Shown here: positions 43,187 to 52,523 of the stretch, piece after piece | How the letters are laid out: every line of letters begins with the position of its first letter | Position numbering within the stretch: position 1 is the stretch's first letter | Virus record (IMG/VR): IMGVR_UViG_3300032323_002596 | Coordinates: 1 to 59,908 of that record | DNA: 59,908 nt | Source: a virus | Strand: one strand, 5' to 3' | Notes under the pieces: model-generated | Told to the model about the DNA's origin: nothing | What the model saw: the letters and a program-made list of their open reading frames with translations, nothing else | Database searches by the model: none | Made by a program: the position numbers and the translations under genes

Positions 43187-43852
43187 ATGAAACTGAAGGC
43201 TCCTGCAAACCGAGTTGTTATTAAAGTTGATTTAGAAAGTAAGAATAGCCACACATTTAAGGATGGTACTAAAATTAAGCTAGAAAGGCAGTATGATAAT
43301 TTTAATATGCGTTATGTTAAGCCAGTTAATGCGGAAGTAGTAAATGGCAATGGAATACCAGAAGGTGCCGAAATATTGATACACCACAATTCCACCCATG
43401 ATACATATAAAATATTCAACTACCAAAGACCTACGGCAGAGGCATCTTCCGATATGCAATATTTCTCTATTCCTATTGAAGAGTGTTTTATGTGGAGAAC
43501 AGAGAAAGGTTCCACGTGGAACGCTTTAAATAATTTTATTACCGGATTGAGGGTATTTGAACCATATACTGGTTTTTTACAAGGAATAGAGCCTACTTTA
43601 GTAAAAAATAAGATTTACGTAACAAGTGGTGATTTGGCTGGCAATGTGGTTGGTACTGTAATATCAAGCGATTATGAAATTATTTATCAAAATGATGACG
43701 GTACAGAAGGTAAGATAATAAGATTAAGATATTATCCTGATGGTAATGATAGAAATGAGGTAATATCGGTTGAGCATGAATTAACTGAAAAAGTTAAAAA
43801 TGGAGATTTGTTAGTTGGATATAGTGTTTCTGATGCTAAAAAATTAAACTAA
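43187..43852 (+). CDS. Late protein with GroES-like pattern; carries a parS-like site
   Basis: This 221-residue protein starts KLKAPANRVVIKVDLESKN and has NAEVVNGNGIPEGAEILIHH at about 48-67, then YFSIPIEECFMW (91-102). A strand, a hydrophobic loop, a valine-rich strand and a turn before an HH pair resemble the co-chaperonin (GroES) fold used by several phages. The C-terminal half (about 105-221) is a separate beta-rich part. First gene of the late operon, ahead of the terminase. Bases 43509-43522, coding Gly-Ser-Thr-Trp-Asn, form a perfect GTTCCACGTGGAAC palindrome. Assignment to GroES is tentative. Confidence 0.5.
   Translation: MKLKAPANRVVIKVDLESKNSHTFKDGTKIKLERQYDNFNMRYVKPVNAEVVNGNGIPEGAEILIHHNSTHDTYKIFNYQRPTAEASSDMQYFSIPIEECFMWRTEKGSTWNALNNFITGLRVFEPYTGFLQGIEPTLVKNKIYVTSGDLAGNVVGTVISSDYEIIYQNDDGTEGKIIRLRYYPDGNDRNEVISVEHELTEKVKNGDLLVGYSVSDAKKLN
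43509..43522. promoter_or_regulatory. parS-like palindrome GTTCCACGTGGAAC
   Basis: Perfect 14-base palindrome matching the core GTTNCACGTGNAAC of chromosomal parS, the ParB-CTP clamp loading site conserved across bacterial phyla. The outermost pair of the 16-mer is G/G here instead of T/A. No parA or parB is seen in the window, so a host ParB would have to bind it. The only such match noticed in the arm. Confidence 0.55.
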
Positions 43853-44241
43853 TGTCAGTAGAATTAGAAAATAAAATTAAAGATTTACAAAGGCAAATAT
43901 CTTATCTTCAAAGTAAAAACGCTTACTATGAAGAAGATGGTATTGGAAAGCTGTATCATGCTCTTAATAGGAAAGCAAATGAAATGGCTGAATTGCTTAA
44001 TAAAACAAGTCTTACTGCGATTGATATTGACGATCCTAAGATTAAAACTTTTGAGAGGTTGCAGAAAATATGGGTAGATGCGGGTACGATTTCTTCGTCA
44101 ATAAAGGCGTTAGAAGTGCTTGCTGGCATAAACCAAGAAGCTAAGGACGATAAAAAAGAACAAGTTCAAATTACTAGAAAACCATTTTCTCCAGAAAACA
44201 TGGCTGATGCTGTAGGCGAATTAGCTGGCAAAAGATATTAA
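43852..44241 (+). CDS. Coiled-coil protein, possible terminase small subunit
   Basis: This 129-residue protein opens with a heptad-like helix (ENKIKDLQRQISYLQSKNAY), then a helical middle, and ends with a basic/hydrophobic tail (FSPENMADAVGELAGKRY). It overlaps the previous gene by 1 base and ends 2 bases before TerL. Position directly before the large terminase and helical, oligomer-forming character suggest TerS, but no DNA-binding HTH is visible. Confidence 0.5.
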   Translation: MSVELENKIKDLQRQISYLQSKNAYYEEDGIGKLYHALNRKANEMAELLNKTSLTAIDIDDPKIKTFERLQKIWVDAGTISSSIKALEVLAGINQEAKDDKKEQVQITRKPFSPENMADAVGELAGKRY

Positions 44242-44243
44242 TT

Positions 44244-46292
44244 ATGTACGAAAAAATTGAAGGTGGTAGTGTTATAGATATTCAGGGGTTAAAATGTAAT
44301 TTACCTCCTGAAGGCTATGTATTTAATATAATTACAAAGCAAGTAGAATTTAGGGGTGTTTATAAAAGATCTGAAATTCAGTCAGAACAGTATTGGAAAA
44401 GGATGCCTTTGCCTGATTGGTATTTAGATACTATGAAAAGGTGGGATGAATTTGACAAAAAGAAAAAGGATGACGATGTAGAGTTTTATGACGAAAAGCT
44501 TGAGGAATTTAAAAAGCAAGAGTGGGATAGAAGATTAAATGGTTTTTGGTACATGAATAATGGAGTGCCTACTTTTTTAACGGGGTTGCATTATTTGTAT
44601 TTACAATGGTGGCCAATAGATATTGGTTATCCTAAATTTCGTATTCCAGATTTAGAGAAATTTTATTTCATGGACTATTGCATCCAAGATCCATTATGTA
44701 TGGGGATGCTAGAAGTTACTAAAAGGCGTTTTGGTAAATCATTTGTAGCAGGATTGTTTGTTACCGAATATATAACTAGGACAAAAATGACCAACGGTGG
44801 TATTCAGTCTAAAACAGGTTCGGATGCCAAGAAATTCTTTGCTAAAACTGTTGTAAATCCATTTAGAAGGCTCCCTAAGTTTTTTAGACCGGAATACGAT
44901 ATGTCTTTGGGGGTAAATCCTAAGACAGAGATGAGGTTCCAAAAAACCAATGTAAGAGGTAAAAAGGCAGAGGAGAGTGTAGATAAGGATGAATTGGGTT
45001 CAATTATTGACCATCAGTCAGCTGATACGGTTGCATATGACGGACAGAAATTGCATAGATATGTTGCTGACGAGTGCGGTAAAACAACGGAGGTAAATGT
45101 TTACGATAGGCACGAGGTTGTCCGTTATTGTTTATTGGATGATGAGGGTAAAATCATTGGCAAGGCATTATATACTACAACGGTTGAAAAATTAACAACA
45201 GAAAAAGATGGAGTACAAGATGCGTTTAAATTATTATGGGAGGAAAGTAATCAGGATAAAAGGCAAGATAATGGCACAACTTCAAGTGGCCTTTATAGAT
45301 TCTTTATGTCTGCTAAACGAACTAGAAACTTTGATGATTTTGGTTATCCTGATGAAAATAAAACCTTAGACCAAATATTGGCAGATAGGGAAACAGTTAA
45401 AAACAACCCAAGAGCATTATCTGCGCGTGTAAGAAAAGAGCCATTGACTATTGATGAAGCTTTTAGTACAGATTCTGATAAATGTATTTTTAATGTAATG
45501 AACATTGGTTCAAGAGAGCAATATTTAAAAGAAAATCCTGTATTAAAGAGACATGTTATATTTTATAGAGACTTAGACCAAACGGTTAGATGGAGAAACA
45601 TTACAGATAAAGAAGAAGATTTTCATTGGGTAATAACCCAATTCCCAAAACCAGGTGAAGAGAATAAGCACACATTTGATGTTAAGACTAGAAAGCCAGG
45701 AAGAGTACATGATGGAGCTATTGCAATTGACGGGTATAGTAATAGTCAGGGTGGTAAATATGGTTCAAAAGCATCTGCTTGGATAGGTAGAAGATATGAT
45801 TTGTTAAATCCGGAACAGACCGGTAAGGCAATAGGGCATTTGTATGGAAGGCCGCCAATTAAAGAAATATTACACGAACAAGTCCTTTTAGCTGCCGAAT
45901 TTTATGGTTATCAGGCTTGGTACGAGCATAATAGTGATGATTATTTATCATATTTTAGAGATAGAGGTAGGGTTGGGTATTTAGGTTCCTATCCCTTATC
46001 CACAATAGATCCATCAAAAAGGGAGACAGCAGATAGGCACAAGGGATTCCCGACTACGCCATTTAGCTTAACCAAGCAAACCGATGTCGGCATTATGTAT
46101 TTTGAGTCTCATATTGATTCAATTGATTTTGAAAACTTGCTTGAAGATGCCAAAAAGTTTGATCCCAATAATAGAACAGACTATGACATTACGGTATCAT
46201 TTTTAATGTTGATTGTTTGTTTAATGGAGCCAATTCAGAAGCAGGTTAAAAGAGAACCACTAGTTAAAAGTTATGTTCCTGTATTTAATTAA
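44244..46292 (+). CDS. terL: Terminase large subunit (ATPase and nuclease)
   Basis: This 682-residue protein carries the TerL ATPase: FWYMNNGVPTFLTGLHYLYL (101-120) as the adenine-side motif typical of Bacteroidetes phages, Walker A TKRRFGKS (159-166) with Lys165, and Walker B RYVADECGK (272-280) with Asp276/Glu277. The C-terminal RNase H-like nuclease has AIAIDGY (Asp496) and WYEHNS (Glu561) as metal ligands. It translocates DNA into the capsid through the portal and cuts at the end. About 80 residues before the ATPase core are Lys/Asp-rich. Longer than lambda-type TerL but usual for crAss-like phages. Confidence 0.93.
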   Translation: MYEKIEGGSVIDIQGLKCNLPPEGYVFNIITKQVEFRGVYKRSEIQSEQYWKRMPLPDWYLDTMKRWDEFDKKKKDDDVEFYDEKLEEFKKQEWDRRLNGFWYMNNGVPTFLTGLHYLYLQWWPIDIGYPKFRIPDLEKFYFMDYCIQDPLCMGMLEVTKRRFGKSFVAGLFVTEYITRTKMTNGGIQSKTGSDAKKFFAKTVVNPFRRLPKFFRPEYDMSLGVNPKTEMRFQKTNVRGKKAEESVDKDELGSIIDHQSADTVAYDGQKLHRYVADECGKTTEVNVYDRHEVVRYCLLDDEGKIIGKALYTTTVEKLTTEKDGVQDAFKLLWEESNQDKRQDNGTTSSGLYRFFMSAKRTRNFDDFGYPDENKTLDQILADRETVKNNPRALSARVRKEPLTIDEAFSTDSDKCIFNVMNIGSREQYLKENPVLKRHVIFYRDLDQTVRWRNITDKEEDFHWVITQFPKPGEENKHTFDVKTRKPGRVHDGAIAIDGYSNSQGGKYGSKASAWIGRRYDLLNPEQTGKAIGHLYGRPPIKEILHEQVLLAAEFYGYQAWYEHNSDDYLSYFRDRGRVGYLGSYPLSTIDPSKRETADRHKGFPTTPFSLTKQTDVGIMYFESHIDSIDFENLLEDAKKFDPNNRTDYDITVSFLMLIVCLMEPIQKQVKREPLVKSYVPVFN

Positions 46293-46322
46293 TTAAAATT
46301 TTACTAAATTCTTAATATTTAG

Positions 46323-46330
46323 TATATTTG
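46323..46330 (+). promoter_or_regulatory. Promoter box before the portal gene
   Basis: TATATTTG, ending 18 bases before the TTG start of the portal. TTTT stands at the -33 position. Gives an extra entry point inside the late operon. Confidence 0.6.
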
Positions 46331-46348
46331 ACGTAAAATATACTCAAA

Positions 46349-48811
46349 TTGGCAGATAGTCCTTTATACATATCAGCAGCAAATAGTAATGGGGAGGCTT
46401 TAAAAAAATTCCAAATTACTACAGACGTATCTTCTAAAAAAGATTATACCTATGGTAAAAATGTTGCACAAAGCATTTATTCTACAATCTATGGTAATCA
46501 AACTTATTTTTGGTTAAGAAATAATAGATTTAGAAAAAATAGACAAATCGCAAACGGTAAAATAGACATGAGTGTGTTTATGGATCGTTTAGAGATGAAC
46601 AGTAAAGCTAACTTTGTAAATATCAATTGGAAGTCAATTATTATTGGTAATACAATTGTTGCAAGATTAGTTGGATCATGGATGAGTAGAAATGAAAAGG
46701 TTACTGTTACAGCTACTGATAGCGCCTCTGCAATGCTTAAAAAAAATGCAGCAGATGAAGCAGAGTTTGTGTTTCAGAATAAAGAGATATTGGGACAAAT
46801 TCAACAAGAGTCTGGAATACCAATTATATCTCCAGACCAATTTGTTGCAGAAGATAAAGACGAGTTAGATAGATGGATTACAGAATTTAATCATTTACCA
46901 GAAGAGATACAATATAGTCTTGGTTGCAATAATGTATTAGAGGCTAATGGATGGAATGATGTTTTAAAACAAAGATTATTACACGATTCAGCAGAGGTTG
47001 GATTAGTATGTACTTATACATGGATGGATGAAGAAGGTGAAATTCATGTTCAATGGATTCGCCCAGAAAATGCAATTTATTCTTATTCTGATTTCCCTGA
47101 TTTTAGAGATACTACTTATAGAGGTCATATCTTATCAATGAAGATTAGCGAAATAAGAGCAAGATATGGTAAAGAAAGTGGCGGAACATTAAGCGAAGAA
47201 GATATATTTGAATTAGCTCAATCTTCAAAAGAATACCAACTTACAGATAAGATTAAGTGGATGCAAGATTGGAACGTTGCATGGTTAAGACCATATGACG
47301 AATGGAATATTGATTTAATGCAATTTGAAATTAAGACTTTAGATTCTGATGGATATACTGTTACTAAGACGAAGAAAAACGGTAGCACTATCATAAGAAA
47401 AGGTAAGCCAGAAAAATTAGATGAAAATCAGCAATATTTAGAAGAGAAAAAGTGGAATATATACGAAGGTGTATATTGTCCAGTTACTCAAAAAATGATT
47501 AAGTGGGGAATTAAGAAAAACATGATTCGCCCGCAAGATCCAAAAGAAATTGGCAACGCAGAATTTTCTTATAGCTTCTATATGTATGATCCATATGACA
47601 TGCGTAATGTAGCTGTGCCAGAAAAGATTGAAGAGCCAATTGAACAAATGATTTTAGCTAGATTAAAGATACAACAATTAGTAGCTAAGATGGTGCCGGC
47701 AGGTGCCGCTATAGATGTGGATGCAATGCAGGAGTTAGATTTGGGACTGGGTGACTCTGTAAAGCCATTAGACGTTCAAAAGATTTGGGAACAAACTGGT
47801 AAGCTTTACTATCGTGGTAGAGATGCCGAAGGAAATAGAATACCTGTGCCAATTACAGAATTAGCAAATTCAGGATTTTCGCCTCAATTGCAATCTTTAA
47901 TTCAGTTGTATCAATTCCATTATCAAGTTTTAAAAGACGAACTTGGTGAAGATCCTAATTTGATGAACCAAGCTGCTCAACCAAGAGTTGCTGCTTCAAA
48001 TATTGAGGCATCAAGAGTTTTAGCTAATAATGCTACAGAATATATGTATGATGCATATATTTATGTTATGGAAGAAACATGTAAAAAAATAGCATGTTTA
48101 TTAAATAAGAGCGTTACTTATGGAGCAAAGAAATACAGAAATTTATTAAAAGAGTCTGATGTTGTAGATAGAAACTTTGTGGCTACGGTTAGAATGTTGC
48201 CACAAGCTCAAGAAATTGCTAATTTGCAAATAATGATGAACAATGCTATGGCATCAAATCCTCAATTAGTAATGTATTTAGATCCATTTAAGATTGTTAG
48301 AATTGCTAAGGAAAATGTTGAATTAGCTGAATTATATTTTAGACAAGCGCAAAAAAGATTTATAAAAAATGAACAAGAAAACGCAGCTAACAATAGTCAG
48401 CAAAATGCTCAAATTCAACAAGCAAGTATGCAAGCTAAAGCTGAGGGTGATGCTGCTTTATTAGAAAAACAAACTCAAGCAAAAGAAAGAGCGATTGTTA
48501 TACAAGGAATGTTTGATTTGGCTAAGGCTAATATACCTGTTCCGGTTGAATTAAGACCTTTGTTAGCTGAAATGTTGCAAAATGTTGAGATGCCATTAGT
48601 AATGGAAAATGATCAAATTGAAAAGCAAATGCAGCAAATGCAAATGGAGGAAATGCAACAGCAACAAGCGGCGATGCAGCAACAAGGCGGAGAAGGCGAA
48701 CAAATGGAGCCTCAGCAGGGCGAAGAAGAGGAGATGTCTCCAGAGGATCAACAAATGATGGAGGAGCAGATGATGCAGGAACAAATGATGGCTCAACAAA
48801 TGCAACAATAA
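46349..48811 (+). CDS. Portal protein
   Basis: This 820-residue protein is the dodecameric ring type through which TerL packs DNA. The start is TTG at 46349, because the next in-frame ATG comes only about 70 residues later, after conserved-looking YGNQTYFWLRNNRFRKNRQ. Features include ANFVNINWKSIIIGNTIVAR (about 88-107), a long alpha-helical middle, and a C-terminal tail from about 745 rich in Gln, Met and Glu (MQQMQMEEMQQQQAAMQQQ). Long portal with Gln-rich tail and position between TerL and scaffold fit crAss-like or P22-like podoviruses. Family assigned by order and pattern. Confidence 0.85.
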   Translation: MADSPLYISAANSNGEALKKFQITTDVSSKKDYTYGKNVAQSIYSTIYGNQTYFWLRNNRFRKNRQIANGKIDMSVFMDRLEMNSKANFVNINWKSIIIGNTIVARLVGSWMSRNEKVTVTATDSASAMLKKNAADEAEFVFQNKEILGQIQQESGIPIISPDQFVAEDKDELDRWITEFNHLPEEIQYSLGCNNVLEANGWNDVLKQRLLHDSAEVGLVCTYTWMDEEGEIHVQWIRPENAIYSYSDFPDFRDTTYRGHILSMKISEIRARYGKESGGTLSEEDIFELAQSSKEYQLTDKIKWMQDWNVAWLRPYDEWNIDLMQFEIKTLDSDGYTVTKTKKNGSTIIRKGKPEKLDENQQYLEEKKWNIYEGVYCPVTQKMIKWGIKKNMIRPQDPKEIGNAEFSYSFYMYDPYDMRNVAVPEKIEEPIEQMILARLKIQQLVAKMVPAGAAIDVDAMQELDLGLGDSVKPLDVQKIWEQTGKLYYRGRDAEGNRIPVPITELANSGFSPQLQSLIQLYQFHYQVLKDELGEDPNLMNQAAQPRVAASNIEASRVLANNATEYMYDAYIYVMEETCKKIACLLNKSVTYGAKKYRNLLKESDVVDRNFVATVRMLPQAQEIANLQIMMNNAMASNPQLVMYLDPFKIVRIAKENVELAELYFRQAQKRFIKNEQENAANNSQQNAQIQQASMQAKAEGDAALLEKQTQAKERAIVIQGMFDLAKANIPVPVELRPLLAEMLQNVEMPLVMENDQIEKQMQQMQMEEMQQQQAAMQQQGGEGEQMEPQQGEEEEMSPEDQQMMEEQMMQEQMMAQQMQQ

Positions 48812-48837
48812 TAAATAAAAATTAAAAAAATAAAAAA

Positions 48838-49185
48838 ATGGCAACGGTTAGTAAACTTTTAATAAGACTACAAAAATTTAGTTCAAAAATTAGTACAGTT
48901 GTAGATGCAACTGAATCATTTAATGCGAACAACAGCTTCTATCAGGATTTATCTGGATGGGATTCGGCTGTAGTTCAATTAGTAAGCCCTTCTGGTACAA
49001 TTAATTTTAGCACAACAAATGATGATGGCGCTATTACTGGTCAATTATTACCAGCACCTGAAGTGCCAATTAACTGGATATCTGTTTCTGGAGTAAATTT
49101 AACATCAAAAGCTGATGTTACATCAATTGCCGCTAGTGGTTTAGTGGCATTTGGTATTATTGGTAAATATTTAAAAATAGAATAA
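48838..49185 (+). CDS. Small structural-type protein, unknown
   Basis: This 115-residue beta-rich protein (SAVVQLVSPSGTINFSTTND in the middle; ASGLVAFGIIGKYLKIE end) has no Cys. It lies between portal and scaffold where head-decoration or head-fibre genes are usual. A-rich 26-base leader without Shine-Dalgarno. The next start follows its stop by 1 base. Confidence 0.6.
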   Translation: MATVSKLLIRLQKFSSKISTVVDATESFNANNSFYQDLSGWDSAVVQLVSPSGTINFSTTNDDGAITGQLLPAPEVPINWISVSGVNLTSKADVTSIAASGLVAFGIIGKYLKIE

Positions 49186-49186
49186 A

Positions 49187-49795
49187 ATGGCAAATTCAAT
49201 AGCTTATGTATTGTCTAAAAATACATACCCTGATGCCTTTCAGGCAAATCTTATAGGAGTTGATCAGGGCACTCAAATAGTATATACTACAACAAGCACA
49301 TTAACAACTGCTAATGTATTATATGCTGATAGTAGATTAACACAACCTATTTATGGAGATGGAACAAGTTGGTATGGCGTACAGTTATTGACAAATACTT
49401 CTGTAGTATATCCAATTACTATAAGTGAGAGTGGCGTAATAGCGATTGGTTCTGGTACAACTACAACCACTACTACTGCGCCTACTACAACAACTACAAC
49501 TGCTGCACCTACTACAACAACTACTACTAGTGCAGTTTCATCATACGCTTTCATGGCTTATGGTGCATCTGATCCACTTGATGCGTGTGCACGTATTAAC
49601 CCAATGATTACAGTATATGCTAATACTCTATCATTAAATATCGGTGTTAGTTTGTATATGGATGCAGGACTAACTGTTCCATATAACAGACCTCTTTATG
49701 GTCAGTATCTTAGCATTTATTTCGCAGCTCAAGATCAAGTTTGTAATATGGGCGGACCATTTGGTAATACAATTAGCAGTTACACAGCTTGTTAA
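49187..49795 (+). CDS. Two-domain virion-type protein joined by a Thr-rich linker
   Basis: This 202-residue protein has an N-terminal domain (about 1-88, SIAYVLSKNTYPDAF start), then a linker of three (T)6-AAP-like units (about 90-115), then a C-terminal domain (about 118-202) with four segments around Cys133, Cys187 and Cys202. N-terminal strand and length recall the YRRNQYDL proteins (both begin MANxxxxYV), suggesting a common head-attachment domain carrying different outer parts. Probable head fibre or decoration protein (inference). Confidence 0.6.
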   Translation: MANSIAYVLSKNTYPDAFQANLIGVDQGTQIVYTTTSTLTTANVLYADSRLTQPIYGDGTSWYGVQLLTNTSVVYPITISESGVIAIGSGTTTTTTTAPTTTTTTAAPTTTTTTSAVSSYAFMAYGASDPLDACARINPMITVYANTLSLNIGVSLYMDAGLTVPYNRPLYGQYLSIYFAAQDQVCNMGGPFGNTISSYTAC

Positions 49796-49811
49796 TATAA
49801 TTAAATAAAAT

Positions 49812-49837
49812 AGAGCACATCAATATAGGTGTGCTCT
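49812..49837 (+). other. Stem-loop between fibre-like and scaffold genes
   Basis: AGAGCACATC pairs with GGTGTGCTCT over 10 base pairs (one G-T) around AATATA. No T run follows on the plus strand, so it is more likely an RNA-processing or stability element than a terminator. On the minus strand it is followed by ATTTTATTTAA. Confidence 0.55.
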
Positions 49838-49866
49838 AATATAAAATAGAAACCAAATCAGCATTT

Positions 49867-51039
49867 ATGCCAGAGAATACAGACATGTCAGCACCAATTA
49901 CGCTGGCAGAAGGTTACAATCCTTTCGGGGATGAAGATGTTGTGTTACAACAACAAACAGCGGTAGATGTAACCCCTACTGCTACAAATGAGTCAAGTAA
50001 CGAACAAGTTACGGCTCAACCGGAACAGCAACCGGAACAATCAGAGCAACAAAACAGCTCTCAGTCATTTGATCCAAATGAATTTGTAAGAGAAAGGTTT
50101 GGCTTTGAAAGCGTTGAAGAGGCTGAAAATCAATTTAGAAGGCTTAAAGAAGAGCCTAGTTTTGAGTTTAAGGACGATGTAAGTAAAACATTGTTTGATG
50201 CAATTAAAGAAGGCAAAGCAGACGATGTGTATCAAGTTTTAAATCAGCAGAAAAAACTAGAAAGATTGACTACTGCTGAATTAGATACTGAATTAGCCAT
50301 TGAAGTTGTAAAAGAAAATCTTAGACAAAAACACAAGGAGTTAAATGAAGAAGAGGTGGAACTTTTATTTTATGATAAATTTTTCGTACCTTTAAAACCA
50401 GAACAGGGATTTGATGAAACTGATGAAGATTATGCTAACAAGGTAAAGAATTGGGAGGCTCAAGTTGACTATACCGAAAGGAAGTTGATGATTGAGGCTA
50501 AAACAACTAGATCTGAATTGGCAAAATTGAAAAGTGAAATTCAATTACCAGATATTTATAATGAGGCAGGCAGACAAGCTCAATTTCAAGAAGAATATGA
50601 AATGATGCAATATGCTAGATCAAATTATGAAAAAACACTTGACTCTGATTTTAAATCATTCAACGGATTTAGTGTATCGGTAAAAGACGAGGATGTTGAA
50701 ATACCGATTTCATTTAATGTGGGGGATGAAGAAAAAAGCGCAATGAAGAGTCAATTAGAGGATTTTGACACGGACAGTTATTTTGAAGGCAGATGGTTTA
50801 ACGAGGATGGTAAGCCAAATGTTCAACAAATTATGGCAGATAAATATCTGTTAGAAAACCGTGATAAAATATTCTCAAAAATAGCAAATGAGGCGGCATC
50901 TCAAAGATTGCTTGCTCATTTTAAAAAGAGTGGGAACATAAACATCAACCAAACCGCAACTCCTCAAGGAGCGAAACCTGATCTTAGTGGCGTTGAAGCT
51001 GAAAGGCAGAGACTAGCAGAGTGGGCATTTAGTTCGTAA
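49867..51039 (+). CDS. Capsid scaffold-like acidic protein
   Basis: This 390-residue, strongly acidic protein has a disordered Gln/Glu-rich N-terminus (EQPEQQPEQSEQQNSSQSF-like, about 45-68), predicted long helices (about 125-255: KKLERLTTAELDTELAIEVV) and a basic C-terminal end (RQRLAEWAFSS). Long helical acidic proteins immediately before the major capsid gene act as internal scaffolds during procapsid assembly, with the C-terminus binding the shell. No protease domain, so it may be released or cut by another enzyme. Confidence 0.7.
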   Translation: MPENTDMSAPITLAEGYNPFGDEDVVLQQQTAVDVTPTATNESSNEQVTAQPEQQPEQSEQQNSSQSFDPNEFVRERFGFESVEEAENQFRRLKEEPSFEFKDDVSKTLFDAIKEGKADDVYQVLNQQKKLERLTTAELDTELAIEVVKENLRQKHKELNEEEVELLFYDKFFVPLKPEQGFDETDEDYANKVKNWEAQVDYTERKLMIEAKTTRSELAKLKSEIQLPDIYNEAGRQAQFQEEYEMMQYARSNYEKTLDSDFKSFNGFSVSVKDEDVEIPISFNVGDEEKSAMKSQLEDFDTDSYFEGRWFNEDGKPNVQQIMADKYLLENRDKIFSKIANEAASQRLLAHFKKSGNININQTATPQGAKPDLSGVEAERQRLAEWAFSS

Positions 51040-51087
51040 CTTGATATTGCCTTTGGAGGAGGCGTTAAAAACAAAAACTAAAATATC

Positions 51088-52500
51088 ATGGCAGGAATAC
51101 CTACCTCAAATATTTTGCAACCGGGTAGTATCTCGTTGCAAACCCAGAATAGGCAACTTATGGTTGACCTACAATTATTAACTCCACAGTACTACAAGCA
51201 ATACACTCAAAAGTATGGCAACGAAGATTTTACTTGGTGGTTAGCTGCTCATAGCGGAATGGAAGAAGTTAAAAACTTAAACTACTTCTGGTTTGAAAAC
51301 CGTGGTAAATTAATGCCAGGTGTTACAAACGAATCTACAGTTTCAGCTGGTCTTGGCGCTACTTTAACTTTAACATTAGGACAAGAAGCTTATTACAACA
51401 ATGGTACTCAGACTCCATTAAGAGTTAACGAAACATTGCGTGTTGCTTCTTCTAACATTGAAGGGGTTATCATCTCTATTGACGATAGCGTAGCTTATGC
51501 ATGGACTTTCCAAGTTGCTCCTAAGCAAACTGGTCAAAGATTTGCTTCTGCTGGCGTAAATCAATTGTTAGCAGGTGAGGTTTTATTATTCGGTGGTGAT
51601 GCCGATGCTGGTGAAGCTTCTCAAGCAATCAATCCTTTAATCCAATTGGATCAAAGATATGACAACTATGTAACTGAAATTCGCGATGGTTGGTCTAACA
51701 CTGACTTAGCGCAAATGGCTGAAACTTACTATGAGTTCCCAGTATCTCCAGATATGGCTCAAAACGGTGTTACAGCTTTCACTTACAAAGGTATGTACAA
51801 AACATTGGTACGTTTCAAGAACAACGTAGAGGCTAAATTAATGCGTGGTGATTTACAAAACAACGCCGCAATTGATTCTAACTCTCAAGGTTCAGTAGGT
51901 ATCATCCCTAAAGTAGTTGCTGACGGTGAAACTGTTGGTTACACTCCAGGTACATTAGATATCGCTAAATTACATGAAATCACTCGTATCATGGACGTTA
52001 ACGGTTGTGCTAAGCAATCTGCTTGGTTAACTGACATCTTCCAAAGACAAGATTTCTCTGATGGTATCTTCGCTGCTTACCCAGCTGGTGCTTTCGTTTA
52101 TGGACAAGGCGAGAAGTCTAAAGAAGCTTCTGTTGCTTATGGTTTCCAAGAAATCTACATTGATGGATATTTATTATCTGTTAAGAAGTACTCTCAATTC
52201 AACACTGAGGTTACAACTGGTTTAACTCCTCAAAATGATTACTTCCGTAATTTCGGTTTAATCTATCCAATGGGAGAAACTAAGGATGCTAAAACCGCTC
52301 AAGTTTACAAGAATATCACTATTATGTATCAACAACCTCCTCAAGGTGGTACTGTTGGTAACGGTATTCGTGTATGGCAATATGGTGGTGGATCTCCTAA
52401 TCCAACAGATGGTACAATGACTAATCAAATCGCGATGATCACTTACCGTGGTACTCGTGTTTGTGCAGCAAACCAATTCATCATCGTTCAAGGTAGCTAG
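51088..52500 (+). CDS. Major capsid protein (HK97-fold expected)
   Basis: This 470-residue protein starts AGIPTSNILQPGSISLQTQN and contains long beta-rich stretches with GNEDFTWWLAAHSGMEEVKN (44-63), YVTEIRDGWSNTDLAQMAET, LMRGDLQNNAAID and a C-terminal ITYRGTRVCAANQFIIVQGS. Size and place after the scaffold fit an HK97-fold shell protein. Codons differ from neighbours: GGT, GCT, AAC and CGT are favoured, the pattern of a very highly expressed gene. Just upstream is a small hairpin GCCT-N7-AGGC with AGGAGG (51057-51062), 25 bases before the ATG, too far for a normal Shine-Dalgarno. Confidence 0.85.
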   Translation: MAGIPTSNILQPGSISLQTQNRQLMVDLQLLTPQYYKQYTQKYGNEDFTWWLAAHSGMEEVKNLNYFWFENRGKLMPGVTNESTVSAGLGATLTLTLGQEAYYNNGTQTPLRVNETLRVASSNIEGVIISIDDSVAYAWTFQVAPKQTGQRFASAGVNQLLAGEVLLFGGDADAGEASQAINPLIQLDQRYDNYVTEIRDGWSNTDLAQMAETYYEFPVSPDMAQNGVTAFTYKGMYKTLVRFKNNVEAKLMRGDLQNNAAIDSNSQGSVGIIPKVVADGETVGYTPGTLDIAKLHEITRIMDVNGCAKQSAWLTDIFQRQDFSDGIFAAYPAGAFVYGQGEKSKEASVAYGFQEIYIDGYLLSVKKYSQFNTEVTTGLTPQNDYFRNFGLIYPMGETKDAKTAQVYKNITIMYQQPPQGGTVGNGIRVWQYGGGSPNPTDGTMTNQIAMITYRGTRVCAANQFIIVQGS

Positions 52501-52523
52501 TCTATTTAGGACATTATAATTCG

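Noticed and set aside
48596-48844. Leu/His-rich reading frame antisense to the portal C-terminus (and its copy at 11065-11313)
   Set aside because: It is the complement of the Gln/Met-rich portal tail, with low complexity and no start context of its own.
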